Source: Nematostella vectensis
Taxonomy: Eukaryota; Cnidaria; Anthozoa; Actiniaria; Edwardsiidae
Assembly: GCF_932526225.1 (NCBI RefSeq)
Contig: NC_064038.1
Span: forward strand, 17,783,075 to 17,847,074
Direction of reading: 5' to 3'
DNA: 64,000 nt
Below, in pieces: positions 42,111 through 53,766 of this stretch (position 1 is its first letter; every line of letters begins with the position of its first letter). Made by a program: the position numbers and the translations under genes. Below the pieces are notes generated by a model, which saw nothing but the letters and a program-made list of their open reading frames with translations, made no database searches and was not told the origin of the DNA.

Positions 42111-43619
42111 AATGGTAGTGAATGAGAGTTCATTGTAATTTAAAGGCATTTTGTTATCTTTTTACAGCTTTATCCAAGCAAAAGCCCAAATGCGCAGATG
42201 AGCTGTATCGTGCTGAGGACTTCGTTACATTTCGCTTAGCCGCATTTTGTTCGATGTGCCTGAGATGCTAATGCTGCCCTGAGTTCAAATATCCATATTA
42301 CATAGACACTTATTTTCTTGTATAGTGGAAAGCTGAGCAGGTGTACTCATAGCCCGCTTGAACGGGCTTGCATTACAGCTATTGGCTGAAAATGAAAGTT
42401 TGTGTGTATGATTCTTTTTCGGGGTCGGTATCCATCTCATCGCGCGCTCTGATTGTCTCTCGCGTGAGGTCCCTTATCTTACGATCCGGACCGCGCGCGG
42501 TAAACTAAATAGCCGTAGCTCGGTCAGTAATTTCAAGACCTGGTAACAAATAAGTGATGTTTTATAAACGATCAAACTATAATGCTGCATTTTTTTTTCG
42601 CTGGGGTTTCAACGTTTGCGGTAGCTGTGGTTCTTGTTTTTGCGAGAATATTATATGAAATCGAAAATTCTCTACGACTACAGGTGTTGGCCAATCACCC
42701 CCCCCCCCCCGAACCACTCCTCTCATGATGCTATCAGCGTATAAAGATCGTATCAAATCTTTATCCTCCAAGCCTATTTCAATGTGAGATTTGTTTGTGT
42801 GTCGTGACGAATTTGTCGTGCTATAACGTGCTGGTAAGCGCTATTTAGTACCCCATCACGATAAATATTCTTTTGCTTTTGAATTCCTTTTGAATCCAGG
42901 CACTTGCTAGTTCGTTTGTAATGTTTGTATACTTCAAACGCGTCGTTTTGTCCCCTTTTTGCGAGTGTGCAAAGTATGACAATTTTATCCGGACTTTATT
43001 TCACTGTTTCGTATGCTTGATATAAATAGGGCTTTATTTAACTCAATCTCTATGATCTAAAGTCAACTCGCCACCAACAAACCATCCCGATAAAATAAAA
43101 CAAATTTGGGTAACACCAATTTATAAAAGTAATCAGATAATTTTTAAACTTCTGCAGAACAATATAAAGCGAGATTTGACTGCATTTATTCAACAAAAAG
43201 AAGTCTTGAATCGAGAAGAGTTCGGCACAAATGTTGGCGTTTATTACTTCAATTCATAACAAACACTATCCGTAACGTACACAGAGTAGGTCCCTGAAGT
43301 ATATAGACTAAGGATCTCGTAGTTATTTCCAAGAGATTTCTGCAAAGGGGCTGAGATAAGTGATTTTCTTGACGGCATATATATTCGTTTGTTGTTTTAT
43401 AACAAGTTAAGGGAAAACAGAAGTCGAAAGATTCCAGCGTTTCGCACTTTACTTGCCTGCTGGCAGTCCTTCATCAGGGCGGCTACTAAAAGCCTTTTAA
43501 TATGTTCTAAAAGTTTCAATTTGAGCCAATTCTTTTCTTTTTTTGTTTTATGGAATCAATGTGTTAACGTTGAAGACAGCGCGGATTACACTAAGGCAAA
43601 CTGTAAAAGGATTACAACG
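42111..43619. other. Unassigned intergenic or intronic DNA
   Basis: AT-rich with short GC patches. No exon, RNA gene or repeat family was recognised. Confidence 0.4.
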
Positions 43620-43632
43620 CCTGGTCTTCTAA

Positions 43633-43724
43633 ATCCCCGAAGGGATGCGTGTATACCATACACGCATTCCGAAGGGATCCCCGAAGGGATGCGTGTATAC
43701 CATACACGCATTCCTTTCGGGTAC
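43633..43724. repeat. Tandemly duplicated palindrome
   Basis: ccccgaagggatgcgtgtat and its inverse atacacgcattccgaaggg form a near-perfect hairpin around gtataccatac. The hairpin is repeated twice in tandem with a period near 49 bp, and the last unit ends cctttcggg. Confidence 0.85.
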
Positions 43725-43857
43725 TTACAGTTAAAGCCGCTCGCGTCTCGTCATGCTTTTATACGAACATTTCCCTTGAACTAATTTCGCGATTTTGAGA
43801 TTGCGATATTTCGCGGCACTTTATTTTCGCGATTTCGCTTTTTTCGTAAAACTAGAT

Positions 43858-44332
43858 CGTCGATTTCACGTGACCCAGTAAATCACAGATGGCCGCCAAG
43901 TCCCAATCCAAGATGGCCGCCAAGTCCCAATCCAAGATGGCCGCCATTGTATAATAATCTCCTAAACAGGACTTGGCTCTATGTTAACAAAATTTTCCTT
44001 TCAATTATAATTCATGATGTACGGTTGAAATAAAGAACTACATTCAAGCATACAATTTAAAACATGATATATCTAGGAAAAAATCCCTTCTGGTTTTCAG
44101 CTTGGTATACTTTTAATCTCACGATATAATCTGAAGTATTATATAAATCTTATCCAGCTTGTCCTACATCATCGAACTGCTAAAGCAATCAAGCGTTAAC
44201 ACAGTTAATTAGGTCTTTCTTTTCACGCTAGTTATTATATATAATAATATTTAACTTTTCAGGGTAATTATACAATAGAGGCCATCTTGGATTGGCGGCC
44301 ATCTCGGATTTTCTGGGTCACGTAAAATCGAC
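43858..44332. mobile_element. MITE-like element with about 70-bp inverted termini
   Basis: Left end cgtcgatttcacgtgaccca, then gatggccgccaagtcccaat; right end attggcggccatctcggatt, then ctgggtcacgtaaaatcgacg. The left arm has one internal 24-bp duplication (ccaagtcccaatccaagatgg). No coding sequence. Confidence 0.8.
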
Positions 44333-46799
44333 GGTTTGCTTGGGTGGATTAAGGCGAAACTCTTTATGTGTCATAAACTATTGTTAATAAACAAATCCCC
44401 GGTAACAAAACTCCGTTAAAATGTTTTCCAACCTCGCCATATGAAAAATCGTTTGCTTAATGAACATGCCTGTAAAACTGTAAGTAACCAAACTTGGGCG
44501 TGGCATCCTATCAAAAACTGTTCATGGCATAGATGTAAATCCATATACAACAGTAAAATCATTAACTAGCATATTTAGTGTGTTTTATATTCATTTTTAT
44601 TATAGTAATCGCACCTCTATAACACTGGAAGTATTGTTGAGAGGGCGTTATCCTTGTACAGATTATATGAAATATATTAGCCTTGATCTACCTGAGAAAG
44701 TTTGGGCCAGTACATTACCATTAAGTGTATGTTTCCTTCATTTTTGTGATAATCGATTCCACCCCTATAAAACTGGTAGTACTTGTCTTTGCGCGTGGCA
44801 TCTTATCTATAATTTATCGTGGTGCAAAGATCTATCACCCTGCCGAATTTCATAACCCTACTATTAATTTGAACAATTCTGCACAATTTCCCTGCACTAC
44901 AATGCGTGGCGGGGGGTACTCGTCCACTAGCAATTAGGGGTTGACTGTGACCTTAAAGTTCTTAAAACCTTTCACTTATACCACTCTAGCCAAAACAAAG
45001 CATAGATAAACTTTCAAATTCTGAAAAGGGAATTAAATTTGATTAAAATTTGAATTCTCTACAGATCTTTGAAAATTTTCCTGGCCGCGCGAAAGGAGAT
45101 TGAATCGAGTGAATAATTCCAAGTTTTGGCGGGAAAATCTAAAACAACGTGTTTTCCTTAAATCCGTTAAAATTCAGAGACGCACAAAATATTGGCGAAT
45201 TGTTTTCCATTGCAATGCTACCCACAATAAAGCGAAGAATAATTTAACCCATTGACTCCTGGCTTTTTTTGGAGCTGAATTTACAAAAAAACAGACTGAA
45301 AACAGATACCTCCCCCCCTATTCTGGGTTTTATACAGCCCGTCAAAGTCAAACACAGCTGCACCTAGTCAGCGGTATCCAAGCTTTCCAACAGTGCTTTG
45401 CGGTCCCCACTTTAAATCCCTCGTCGTTGTGCGGAAGCCAGCACAAGTTGATGGTTGCTTGTATTTTTCATCAAAAATACAGCTATTAGCATATTAGGAG
45501 AGTGTCTCAGGACATCATGAAGTCTTTTGGGGCATAATTGAGTGCTTTATGGATATTTGCAAGCAAAGGTGGATTCATGATGATTTTTTCTTGTTTGGCT
45601 TTGCCCGGATGAGAAAATAATTTTATAATGAATCACCACAGCTCTCCTAAATGCTGTCTTTTCTGAAACCAAATTGATTCCAAAATTGTTTACACTGCTA
45701 TTCTGGGTCTGTATGACCTGGAATTGATTTGTTTGGCTTCGGGGTGAAAAGACTTATAAAAAACCATCTGACTTTGGGGAGAGGAGTGTTGACTGGCCCT
45801 CCCCTCGTGAATTTTCCCCTGGATCTCCCAGAATGCTTTGCAATACGTAAATATATTTTCGTGGTTGTACAATCCTTCAAGGAATGGACATTGTGTTTTG
45901 AGGCCAAGGAAATGTACCTGGAGGATCAGAATAAAGGTATCTATTTTTGTCTTGAGCTGTGTTTGCTGATCTCTCTCCCTTGTGTGGTATTTTGAGCGTT
46001 TTATTGAGAGGGGTGACTCTGCTTTTCTCTCCTTGTTCGATTTGAGGTTTGTCAAAGAACCTGTGCTATTATTTGGCTTAAGAGTAGATGCCAACACCTT
46101 GGTTGGATGCATATCTGCAAGACCATTTATCCCTTACACTGATGCCTGAGTATCTTCATCTTGTTGTGTTTATTTTGAATTTATAAATTTTTTGGGTTGT
46201 GGGTACTTCCCAAAGCCGGTACAGGCCGGTTGAGGGGTCAATGTGCTAAAGTCGAGAATTGTATGCGAAAAAAGAAAATATCGTTTTGTTGTAGTTTTCA
46301 AAAACAGCGCGCGCTCGTGAGAATGTCGCCATTCTTGATTGCGAATGCAGCGCGCGCGCACAATGCAAAAACAATTCAAAGACTAAAAAATATCTGCTCT
46401 GTGCTAAATTTTGCAGATTTGTTTCCTAAAGTTAAATAAAGTTAAATAATCATTTGACTACCAGGTTGAGATATAAAGATGACGGTAAAAGTTGTAACCA
46501 CACAACGTTCTTCATAGCAATAACTAAGAAGACATGAAGACGGGAACCGGTTTAGCGCGCTCATATGTTTTCTCATGTAATTTGGTTGACATCTCGACCT
46601 ACGTCACAAATGACTGGATCCGGGCCTTTCAGTTCACGGCCTTTTTTACGAAGGTTGACCAAAATACCTCAATATTACAGATTTAAGTTATTCGCGCGAA
46701 CGCGTGTTTTATAGGGTCCATAAGAACCACACACCATTTGGAAGATGAAAATATAAAGATTTGACAAAGTCTATCAACTCTGAAAGGTTATATGGACTT
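44333..46799. other. Unassigned DNA
   Basis: AT-rich unique sequence with GC-rich patches (gcgcgcgc near 46310-46360). Short open frames (for example 45690-46112 on the minus strand) have no recognisable domain and no codon bias I can see. Confidence 0.4.
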
Positions 46800-46941
46800 T
46801 AAAGTTCCCACAGACCCGCACCTCTCCATCCTTCTTGAATGGGGTCACAATTGGGGCCGCCCAGTCACAGTGGTCTACCTTCTTAGATATTCCTTGTGCT
46901 TCTAAAGCTTCCAAACCACGCTCCACAGCAGGCTTCCTGGT
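46800..46941 (-). pseudogene. Gypsy B reverse transcriptase fragment (distal)
   Basis: Minus-strand codons read LTRKPAVERGLEALEAQGIS, then DHCDWAAPIVTPFKKDGEVR, then VCGNFK. This is the typical N-terminal palm segment of Ty3/gypsy reverse transcriptase, with one substitution in the usual RxCGDFK-like motif. It is separated from the preceding part by the 46943-48018 insertion. Confidence 0.8.
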
Positions 46942-46942
46942 C

Positions 46943-48018
46943 AGGGGCCGGTTCCTGAAAGCTCAGTTAGGAGTTATCGGCAGATAAATCGAAACTTTAT
47001 CCCCAGATAAATATATCCGTAGATAAATTGGATTTCTCAAACATGCGATATACTTATGCTCTGATAAAGTAGCAGATAAAATTAGCATAGGTCGGGAGGA
47101 CCCGATAAGTCGCTATCTTCCGATAAGTCATGCAATTCAAGATGGCGGATGAGTTGTTGCCATGGTTATTGGAAGGACACAGGGCTCCCCAAGCCTGGAA
47201 ATAAAACTCGGACGGACCATTGGGGTTTAAGAGATATAAAAACGTCAAATAACATTAGATTTTAAACCTTCCAATATTTATCTAGTCATTTTAGTCCTAG
47301 TGTGTCGCTCAAAGATAGTTATTAGCGCTTATAACATATTGGTTGCAAATGACGATATGGAAAGCCTGTGGTGATTCAAAATGGTGTTCAAGTTGGTGTT
47401 AATGGGAGACTGAAATTGCATGCAAGTCGAACGAGCGCTTTTGAAACCAGTTAAAAACAAATTTGGGACTGAATGTAGGCGATTGCAGACCACATAGAGA
47501 TGTTATGAAGATTATCCAGTGAAATAAAACGAAAATTAAAGTAAAACTGGGCCCATATTTGCTGATTTAACCGGGTCTTTTGTGTACAATTTTCTCGTCA
47601 AACCAGTTTTCTTGTCGCTTATCTACCGCTAGCTGTCGGAGGGAAATTGCTTTCAGGAACCAGATTTTATCGGTCGGATAGCTATCCACCGCTAAGCAAA
47701 TTTAACCTACGGATAAGTTCAATCGGCAGATAAAGTTATCTGACTTTTCAGGAACCGGCCTCAGCGCAACAGATAAAGTTATCTGACTTTTCAGGAACCG
47801 GCCTCAGCGCAACAGATAAAGTTATCTGACTTTTCAGGAACCGGCCTCAGCGCAACAGATAAAGTTATCTGACTTTTCAGGAACCGGCCTCAGCGCAACA
47901 GATAAAGTTATCTGACTTTTCAGGAACCGGCCTCAGTGCAACAGATAAAGTTATCTGACTTTTCAGGAACCGGCCTCAGCGCAACTGATAAAGTTATCTG
48001 ACTTTTCAGGAACCGGCC
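46943..48018. mobile_element. MITE-like insertion with amplified right end
   Basis: Left end ggccggttcctgaaagctca; right end ctgacttttcaggaaccggcc. Internal inverted motifs agataaatc and cggcagataaag. A short unit MADELLPWLLEGHRAPQAWK (47143-47202, plus strand) is probably incidental. The original right end is about 47760. From 47761 to 48018 there are six 43-bp units, each made of 12 bp of gypsy flank plus 31 bp of the element terminus. A possible target duplication is tcag. Confidence 0.7.
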
Positions 48019-48436
48019 TCAGCGCAACAGGGCGAGCCTTGAAAAACTTAGGGACAGCGTCGTCTTTCAACTGGATACTGGCCGTGATTCCCTTAAGTGT
48101 TCCAAGGTCTTCCTTGAAAACTGAAGCATGGCTGCTAAGTACACCCTGTAAATTCTTGCTTGCGGTTAGATTCAACAAAGGGCAGTTCAGGGTGATTGAA
48201 TGTAACCACTCCCTGCCGAACGGGGTGGGTCCATTCCCGGGAATGACATATAAGGGAAGGGAAGTATCTTGGTTTCCGTAGCGCACTTTGACTGTTATGG
48301 CTCCCAGCGGAAGCAAGTTCTCTTCTGTGTAGGTATGTAGTTTTAGATCAGTATGTTCCAGGGGCACATGTAGCAAACACTCGCGGTATTTGGCCTCGCT
48401 TATAACTGAGACAGCAGCCCCAGTATTCAGTTCCAT
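48019..48436 (-). pseudogene. Gypsy B protease and start of reverse transcriptase
   Basis: It begins MELNTGAAVSVIS, the aspartic-protease active site with Asn in place of Asp (D-T-G to N-T-G). It continues through FGREWL and reaches KEDLGTLKGITASIQLKDDA and then FFKARPVAL, the linker that precedes the reverse transcriptase fingers. The frame is then cut by the MITE-like insertion. Confidence 0.8.
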
Positions 48437-48619
48437 TTAGAACCCAATCCCTTCTGCCTCTATGTCGACACTGATGGGTTTCCTAGATTCCCCAATTCAT
48501 ACAATCCATGCCACCCGTCGTCACCCTCTGTTTCTCTCCTATAGTTTTTGTTCATAACCTTGACCCCTGTATAGGTTGCCTGTGGTTTCTCATTGGGCTT
48601 GACCTGCCGGCATGCTCTC

Positions 48620-49007
48620 TTAATGTGCCCTTTTTTTTACCACAGGAGAAACACTTGGATTGACTGAAAACGCAGGACCGTGGGTCGTGCTTTCAGTTCC
48701 GTTTGCCTGTTCGACCGCTTTGCCCTTTCTCACAGCATTTTCAATGTTCAAGTCGGCGAGTTTCTCTTTCAGTAGTTCTCTCAACATCTTGTCGTCTCGA
48801 ATTCCAGACACTAACCTGTCTTGCAATCTTTCGCTTCTTACTTCATTGGAAAACTTGCAATCCCCAGCCAAGTGCTTGAGCGTAGCCACGTACTCGCTTA
48901 CGGACTCCTCTGGTTTGCGATAACGGTTATCGAACTCGTATCGCACTACAAGGGCAGACTTCTCTGACTTCGTGTGTTCCTTTAGTGTTTTCACAATAAC
49001 ATCATAC
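48620..49007 (-). pseudogene. Gypsy B gag, middle and nucleocapsid part
   Basis: Minus-strand frame with ALVVRYEFDNRYRKPEESVS, then EYVATLKHLAGDCKFSNEVR and LQDRLVSGIRDDKMLRELL, the usual Ty3 capsid core. Just after the frame (about 48600-48655) Cys-Lys-rich codons suggest a zinc knuckle. The upstream half of gag is at 53550-53766, beyond element 3. Confidence 0.75.
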
Positions 49008-49816
49008 GAAAGGGGGGGGACTGGGGAGTTTCAGTGAGACCGACGGCGCCCGCCGCCCGGCTCGCCGAGTCTTCCAGCCCATTTTCGTAGTTTTTTTCTT
49101 GCCCCCGATACCACACTAACCATGAGGGCATAATGCCCGGTCCTATAACAGGGGTCATTCCAGTGAATCCGGGTACTGGCGCACGCAAAAAGGCCCCGCC
49201 CCAGCTGCAAAGGGCTTTTTCGCATAACCGGAATCTTTAGCAGAAGCCTAAAAAAAGCTATCGTATGGGGTCGTTCAGTGAAATCGACTGGCACGTACCG
49301 CCAAGCCCGCCGCACTCCCCAGCCCGTTTTCCTGCATTTTTTTTTCTCCCGTTGCTCGGTATACAATATAGTGTCTTTCAGTGAAATCGGGTAGCCTGCG
49401 CAAAAGGCTCCGCACCAGCCACAAAGGGTTTTCACATAATTAGAACCCGCAAAATAATACAGTGGAACCTCTATATAACGGACCTCTATTAAGCGGACAC
49501 CATCCAAAGTCCCGATTTTTTTGCCACTTAAATTTAGTAAATGATACCTCCATTAAGCGGGCACCTCTATTAAGCGGACACATTTCACGGTCCTGTCTTA
49601 AACAATCTCTGTATTTTTTACCTCTATTTAGCGGACACCGTGGTTACCTTTTTCGAGAATTCTTATAATAATTTCATGGAACCGGCCAAACGACATAACC
49701 ATTAACGATACACTTTGCTTAGAAACTTTATTTTACAAAAAGTAAGCAAAATACGCTGAGACTTGTAAAGCTCGAAGTGATGACAAAATGGTCATTAATG
49801 CTGCTTGGTTCTTGTG

Positions 49817-50038
49817 TTATGCAACCTCAAACCCTTCTTTTTGTAATTTATCTTGCAGCCATGTTGTTGAGAAATTGTCTCCCTTGAAAATAAACATGGC
49901 TGGAATCTCGAGGCCGTAACCGCCGCCTCTGTTGACACACTTGCCAGTTATTTTAAGTCTCGCCGTGTAATGTGATCGCTTCAAATATCTAGATAACCAA
50001 AGGGTCATAAATCTTGGTGCATGCCCAACAACCTCCAT
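49817..50038 (-). CDS. Small unknown frame within the Tigger region
   Basis: 73 codons (MEVVGHAPRFMTLW, then ARLKITGKCVNRGGGYGLEI, then FSTTWLQDKLQKEGFEVA). The composition looks protein-like, and I have a vague recollection of similar sequences in cnidarian genomes, but I cannot name it. It could be a captured host fragment, a second transposon gene, or chance. Confidence 0.3.
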   Translation of the reverse strand: MEVVGHAPRFMTLWLSRYLKRSHYTARLKITGKCVNRGGGYGLEIPAMFIFKGDNFSTTWLQDKLQKEGFEVA

Positions 50039-50467
50039 ATCACTATCTCTTGTCTCATTTGGTGAGAATAAGGTTTGTTTTTGCGACTTCTACCCCGCCG
50101 GGATCTTTTTACGGACCACTGCTACAGCATTTGAATCTTGTTTGTTAAAAGGTTCACGTTTCAAATCGTACTCTTCGTCGATACTTGGCTCCCATAATTC
50201 TTTGTATTCGTGATACCCTCGGATGAATGACGGTACTTAAAAATCTTCATTAGACATATTAGAGGGGATTTAAGATTACCATACTCTGTCAAAGAAAGAC
50301 ACTAACGTGCTTCAACAAACGACGTGTGTTGTCCTCACGCGGTTCCTGGCATTGTATTTTAATAGCAACAATAATGCCGCGTGCTATCTGAGCTGTCAAA
50401 AAGGTGTTTGCAAAATTCCCAACGCCGGATGGCATTTCATGTGAGGTTTAACTTGTTATTTCTAGCC

Positions 50468-50742
50468 ATGGCTAAACGAAATCGAACATGCATTGACTTG
50501 AATAGAAAAATCGAACTCTTAAACTATGCAAAGGACAACCATATGCATGGTGTTCGAGTTATTGCAGCTAAATATGGTATCGGGAAAACTCAGGTATCGA
50601 AAATTTTGCAGAATAAGGAAACGATTCTCGCGAGCTATGAAAACAACAATGGTCATATCAAAATTAAGAGAATCAGAACGGGAAAGTATGCCAATGTAAA
50701 CGATGCTGTTTGGGATTGGTATCAAATGTGCCCGAGATAGGC
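50468..50742 (+). pseudogene. Tigger-type transposase N-terminus (CENP-B-like HTH)
   Basis: It begins MAKRNRTCIDLNRKIELLNY, then IAAKYGIGKTQVSKILQNKE, a CENP-B/Psq-type helix-turn-helix, followed by GKYANVNDAVWDWYQM, the start of the second DNA-binding domain. It is truncated before the DDE catalytic core. Confidence 0.8.
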
Positions 50743-51014
50743 AGCACGTATGTCGATATGCGGGTGAGTTTGCTTGCCGTAATCCTTTCCGCTGTTCCAC
50801 ACTTTCGACTCGACTTCGATTCTCGCGAGCTATGAAAACAACAATGGTCATATCAAAATTAAGAGAATCAGAACGGGAAAGTATGCCAATGTAAACGATG
50901 CTGTTTGGGATTGGTATCAAATGTGCCCGAGATAGGCAGCACGTATGTCGATATGCGGGTGAGTTTGCTTGCCGTAATCCTTTCCGCTGTTCCACACTTT
51001 CGACTCGACTTCGA
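50622..51014. repeat. 195-bp tandem duplication across a Tigger/element 3 junction
   Basis: 50622-50816 and 50817-51011 are near identical (period 195). Each copy holds the end of the Tigger fragment joined to replication-gene sequence, so the duplication happened after the junction formed. Copies meet at a cgattctcg/cttcga microhomology. Confidence 0.9.
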
Positions 51015-52507
51015 AGCGCATGCTTCCAGACATCTCGATATTTGAGGGGTGTAGGCTTGATGTCTTCCCTGTGTAACCACTTCTTGAAACGACACCATAT
51101 TGCCCCGCCCATCGAGTGCGTAGCTTCGGTGTACTCTTGGTAGACTAAGTGATCATCAGGGAGCCATTGAGGATCATGTCCCGTCTCGTCTATAAACGCC
51201 CGGTAGATAGCCACGTTGTTCCGTCTTGATCGGTACAGTTTGCCTTCGTGCGTGACTATCACGTGACCACAGAGCCACATGCGGGTGCTCCTTGGGTTTG
51301 TTCTATTTATGAAGCAGATAAGTACTTCCCGTATTTTTGCGTCGCGTGTTTTCATGGCCGCGTGACCTGTCCTCATAAAATTCTTGCAACTCTGTTTCGG
51401 CCTCGGGATCGATCCCATGCACGCTTGTGATGACAGGCGGGTCCGTCAAGAGCTCGGTCCATGCGTGGTTGTTGTGACATGGGATGTAGATTTGTGTGTA
51501 TCCTCTCTTGTATTTTCAGGAATCCCAGAGAGTGTTACCAAGGGCATCTCAAGCTTTCTCTCCAGGCGAAAGAGATCTTCCTTTGTGCATCCCGTAGGCG
51601 CTAATTTCTCGTCGAAGGTTTCGAGTACCTTGGCTCGTTTAGTCGTTTCTTTGTCATCTATAAAGAACGCGCTGTGCACCGATTCCTCAGGTAGTCGGCC
51701 ACGTAGGTGACAACACAGTTGACCATCTCTTTGTATTCCGCAGGCTCGAGCATGGGGCCCGGGCTCTCCCTTTTGCTCTGGCAAAGGACGAAGTTCGTAA
51801 CGTACGTACACCAAGTACTTCCTGCATTTCTCCCATATGCCAGTGTCTATGCCCTCTAGAGCGCCAACTGTAATCTCGTCGCCCCTTTTCACCGAGGACC
51901 CGCCCATTCTGTGTTCTGAGCGTCCCTCCTCTTCTGATATTAGAGCTAGGGGCTCTGCGGGTGCCTTACCAACTACTGTGAAGAGTCTGTAACGATGATC
52001 CGGGTCAAGCATCTCCATCACTCCTGGCAGCAGAGCGTTCCCACGCAGTGCTTCTTGCTCGTGCGAAATCCACCAAACCGAGCCGTCGTCGCCGATATCG
52101 GGGCCGCGCACCATGGGCTTCGGCTCAACGACGCCTGCCTCACCGAGGTCACGGATCTCTTCATAGGTATGAGACGTAATGCTTCTTCCTAACTTTACAG
52201 CATTTCCGTCTGGATAGAAACGATGAACACAGCCGACAAACAGCGAGTAATACTCGTCGCCATCCAGCTTTTCTGGGCCCTTTTGCTGCAGCAAAGGGTT
52301 GAACTCGCTCCAGACTTCCTCCCTGGGTGCCTCTGGCTTTTGGCCTTTTACTGGCCGCGATTTTGCCGGTATGAGCGGCATGAACAGCGTGTGCTTGACA
52401 TCCTCGGGGATATCCAAGTCGAGAATATTCTGCACCACCCCTGCTACTACATCAGGTGCCTTTTCATCAGGCATATCATTGAGAATCTCTTCTGTGTAAG
52501 CGCCCAT
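50743..52507 (-). pseudogene. Replication-gene fragment of element 3
   Basis: Minus strand. Codons from 52507 start MGAYTEEILNDMPDEKAPDV and match the first 330 or so residues of the element 2 protein, with a frameshift near 51750 (within the NCVVSYV-equivalent region) and another near 51530-51445. A second frame from 51418 continues the homology (STRMWLCGHVIVTHEGKLYR, then DPQWLPDDH and SMGGAIWCRFKKW) to the motif A region (HIDIRAAYL in an alternative frame near 50750). Polymerase palm, helicase and HNH parts are gone. It is more diverged from elements 1 and 2 than those are from each other. Confidence 0.8.
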
Positions 52508-53110
52508 ATTATTGGGTATACTCTCTGGGTGGCATATCTCTAAAACGAAAATCTCGACGTAGCTAAAAACGGGGATGCGGATGCTACTGCCTAAAGCGAC
52601 CTCTCAGCTCTGCTAGGACAAAGGGGAATATCCTTCCAGCCCGCTGTTCTTTGTAAACAAGCTTGTGTTTTACAGGGTTATTACCACAGGCCTCGCAAAG
52701 CCGAGCTTCGGACTGGGTCCCCACTCATTTTCTACAGGGATAAGACTCGATTGCGCCCTTCCTCAACCTAGTGCGATGTATCTTGCAACGCTCATAGATG
52801 CAACTTTTCCCGCAATGAGCTAAGCTCCCAATCGTGAGCCACTGACACAGGCTTTCACCTCTCATAGTTTGCTCACATATACCAATCCAAAAATAGGTCT
52901 AAATGGGCGTATGGTGTGTGAGAATTGACTGTATTGCGCGTGCGACACGCCCTGCTAAGCATAGCTGGGTTCCCACATGTTACCCATCAAGGGGGTATCC
53001 TTAGGTTATCCCGATTTTGTCATGTTACTTTGCGGAGCCCCCCTGATTCTTTCACTCTAACGGGCACATACGATAACACTTTCAGGTTTATTTCAAGCTA
53101 TTGCTTTTGC
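52508..53110. other. Element 3 non-coding interior
   Basis: Nothing recognised between the start codon region of the replication fragment and the right inverted arm. Confidence 0.4.
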
Positions 53111-53549
53111 GGATTCTAATTATGTGAAAACCCTTAGTGGCTGGTGCGGAGCCTTTTGCGCACGCTAACCGATTTCACTGAAAGACCCTATATTGTATAC
53201 CCCGGTATTGCATTACCCATGGAGAGAGCATCGGGAGACAAAAAATGTAGGAAAACGGGCTGGGGAGTGCGGCGGGCTGGGCGGTGCGTGCCAGTCGATT
53301 TCACTGAACGACCCCATACGATAGCTCTCTTCAGGGAGAAAAAGCCCTTTGCAGCTGGGGCCTTTTTGCGCGCGCCAGTACCTGGCCTCACTGGAATGAC
53401 CCCTGTTATAGGACCGGGCATTATGCTACTCATGGTTAGTGGGGCATCTGGGCAAGAAAAAACAAGGAAAATGGGCTGGGAGACTTGGCGAGCCGGGCGG
53501 CGGGCGCCAGTCGGTTTCACCGAAACTCCCCAGTCCCCCCCCCTCATAC

Positions 53550-53766
53550 CTTTACCTTTGTCGTCCTTCGGTTTCGCAGGCTGTATCAAATCCTTCAAGA
53601 GTTGGAACGTATCGGGATTCAGATTAGCTAAAACAATTGCTTTCTTGGTCTTCTCTTCCGTTACGTTGTTCTCAATGAAATAAAAATCCAACTGTTCAGT
53701 GTACGACTCCCAGTCGCCACCCGGGTGAAAATTGTTTACTTTACCGAATGACGCCGTGTCTCCCAT
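53550..53766 (-). pseudogene. Gypsy B gag N-terminus
   Basis: It starts MGDTASFGKVNNFHPGGDWE, then YTEQLDFYFIENNVTEEKTK, then LNPDTFQLLKDLIQPAKP, a typical Ty3/gypsy gag start. The frame is interrupted at 53549 by element 3 and continues at 49007. Confidence 0.8.

Larger units (their letters stand above)
49460..50742 (+). mobile_element. Truncated Tigger/pogo-type transposon
   Basis: It starts with cagtggaacctctatataac after a TA dinucleotide, the classical Tigger/pogo terminus, followed by repeated acctctattaagcggacac units (49485-49640). A transposase N-terminus lies at 50468-50742. The element stops abruptly at a junction with element 3 replication-gene sequence near 50743, so its right part is missing. 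Confidence 0.75.
49008..53543. mobile_element. Virus-like element 3, deleted non-autonomous copy
   Basis: A 4.5-kb insertion in gypsy B gag. The inverted termini are long: 49008-49450 and 53111-53543 (443 and 433 bp). They start gggggggactggggagtttc, like the left end of element 2. It is flanked by a 6-bp direct repeat tcatac at 49002-49007 and 53544-53549, and the gag frame resumes across it. It contains only a broken N-terminal part of the large replication gene and a truncated Tigger element. Confidence 0.85.

Noticed and set aside
45690-46112. 140-codon minus-strand frame
   Set aside because: No recognisable domain, overlaps other frames of similar length, AT-rich surroundings without splice or promoter signals.
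53144-53683. 179-codon plus-strand frame
   Set aside because: It lies in the inverted arm of element 3, whose other copy has the mirrored frame, and gains its length from GC-rich repeat sequence.
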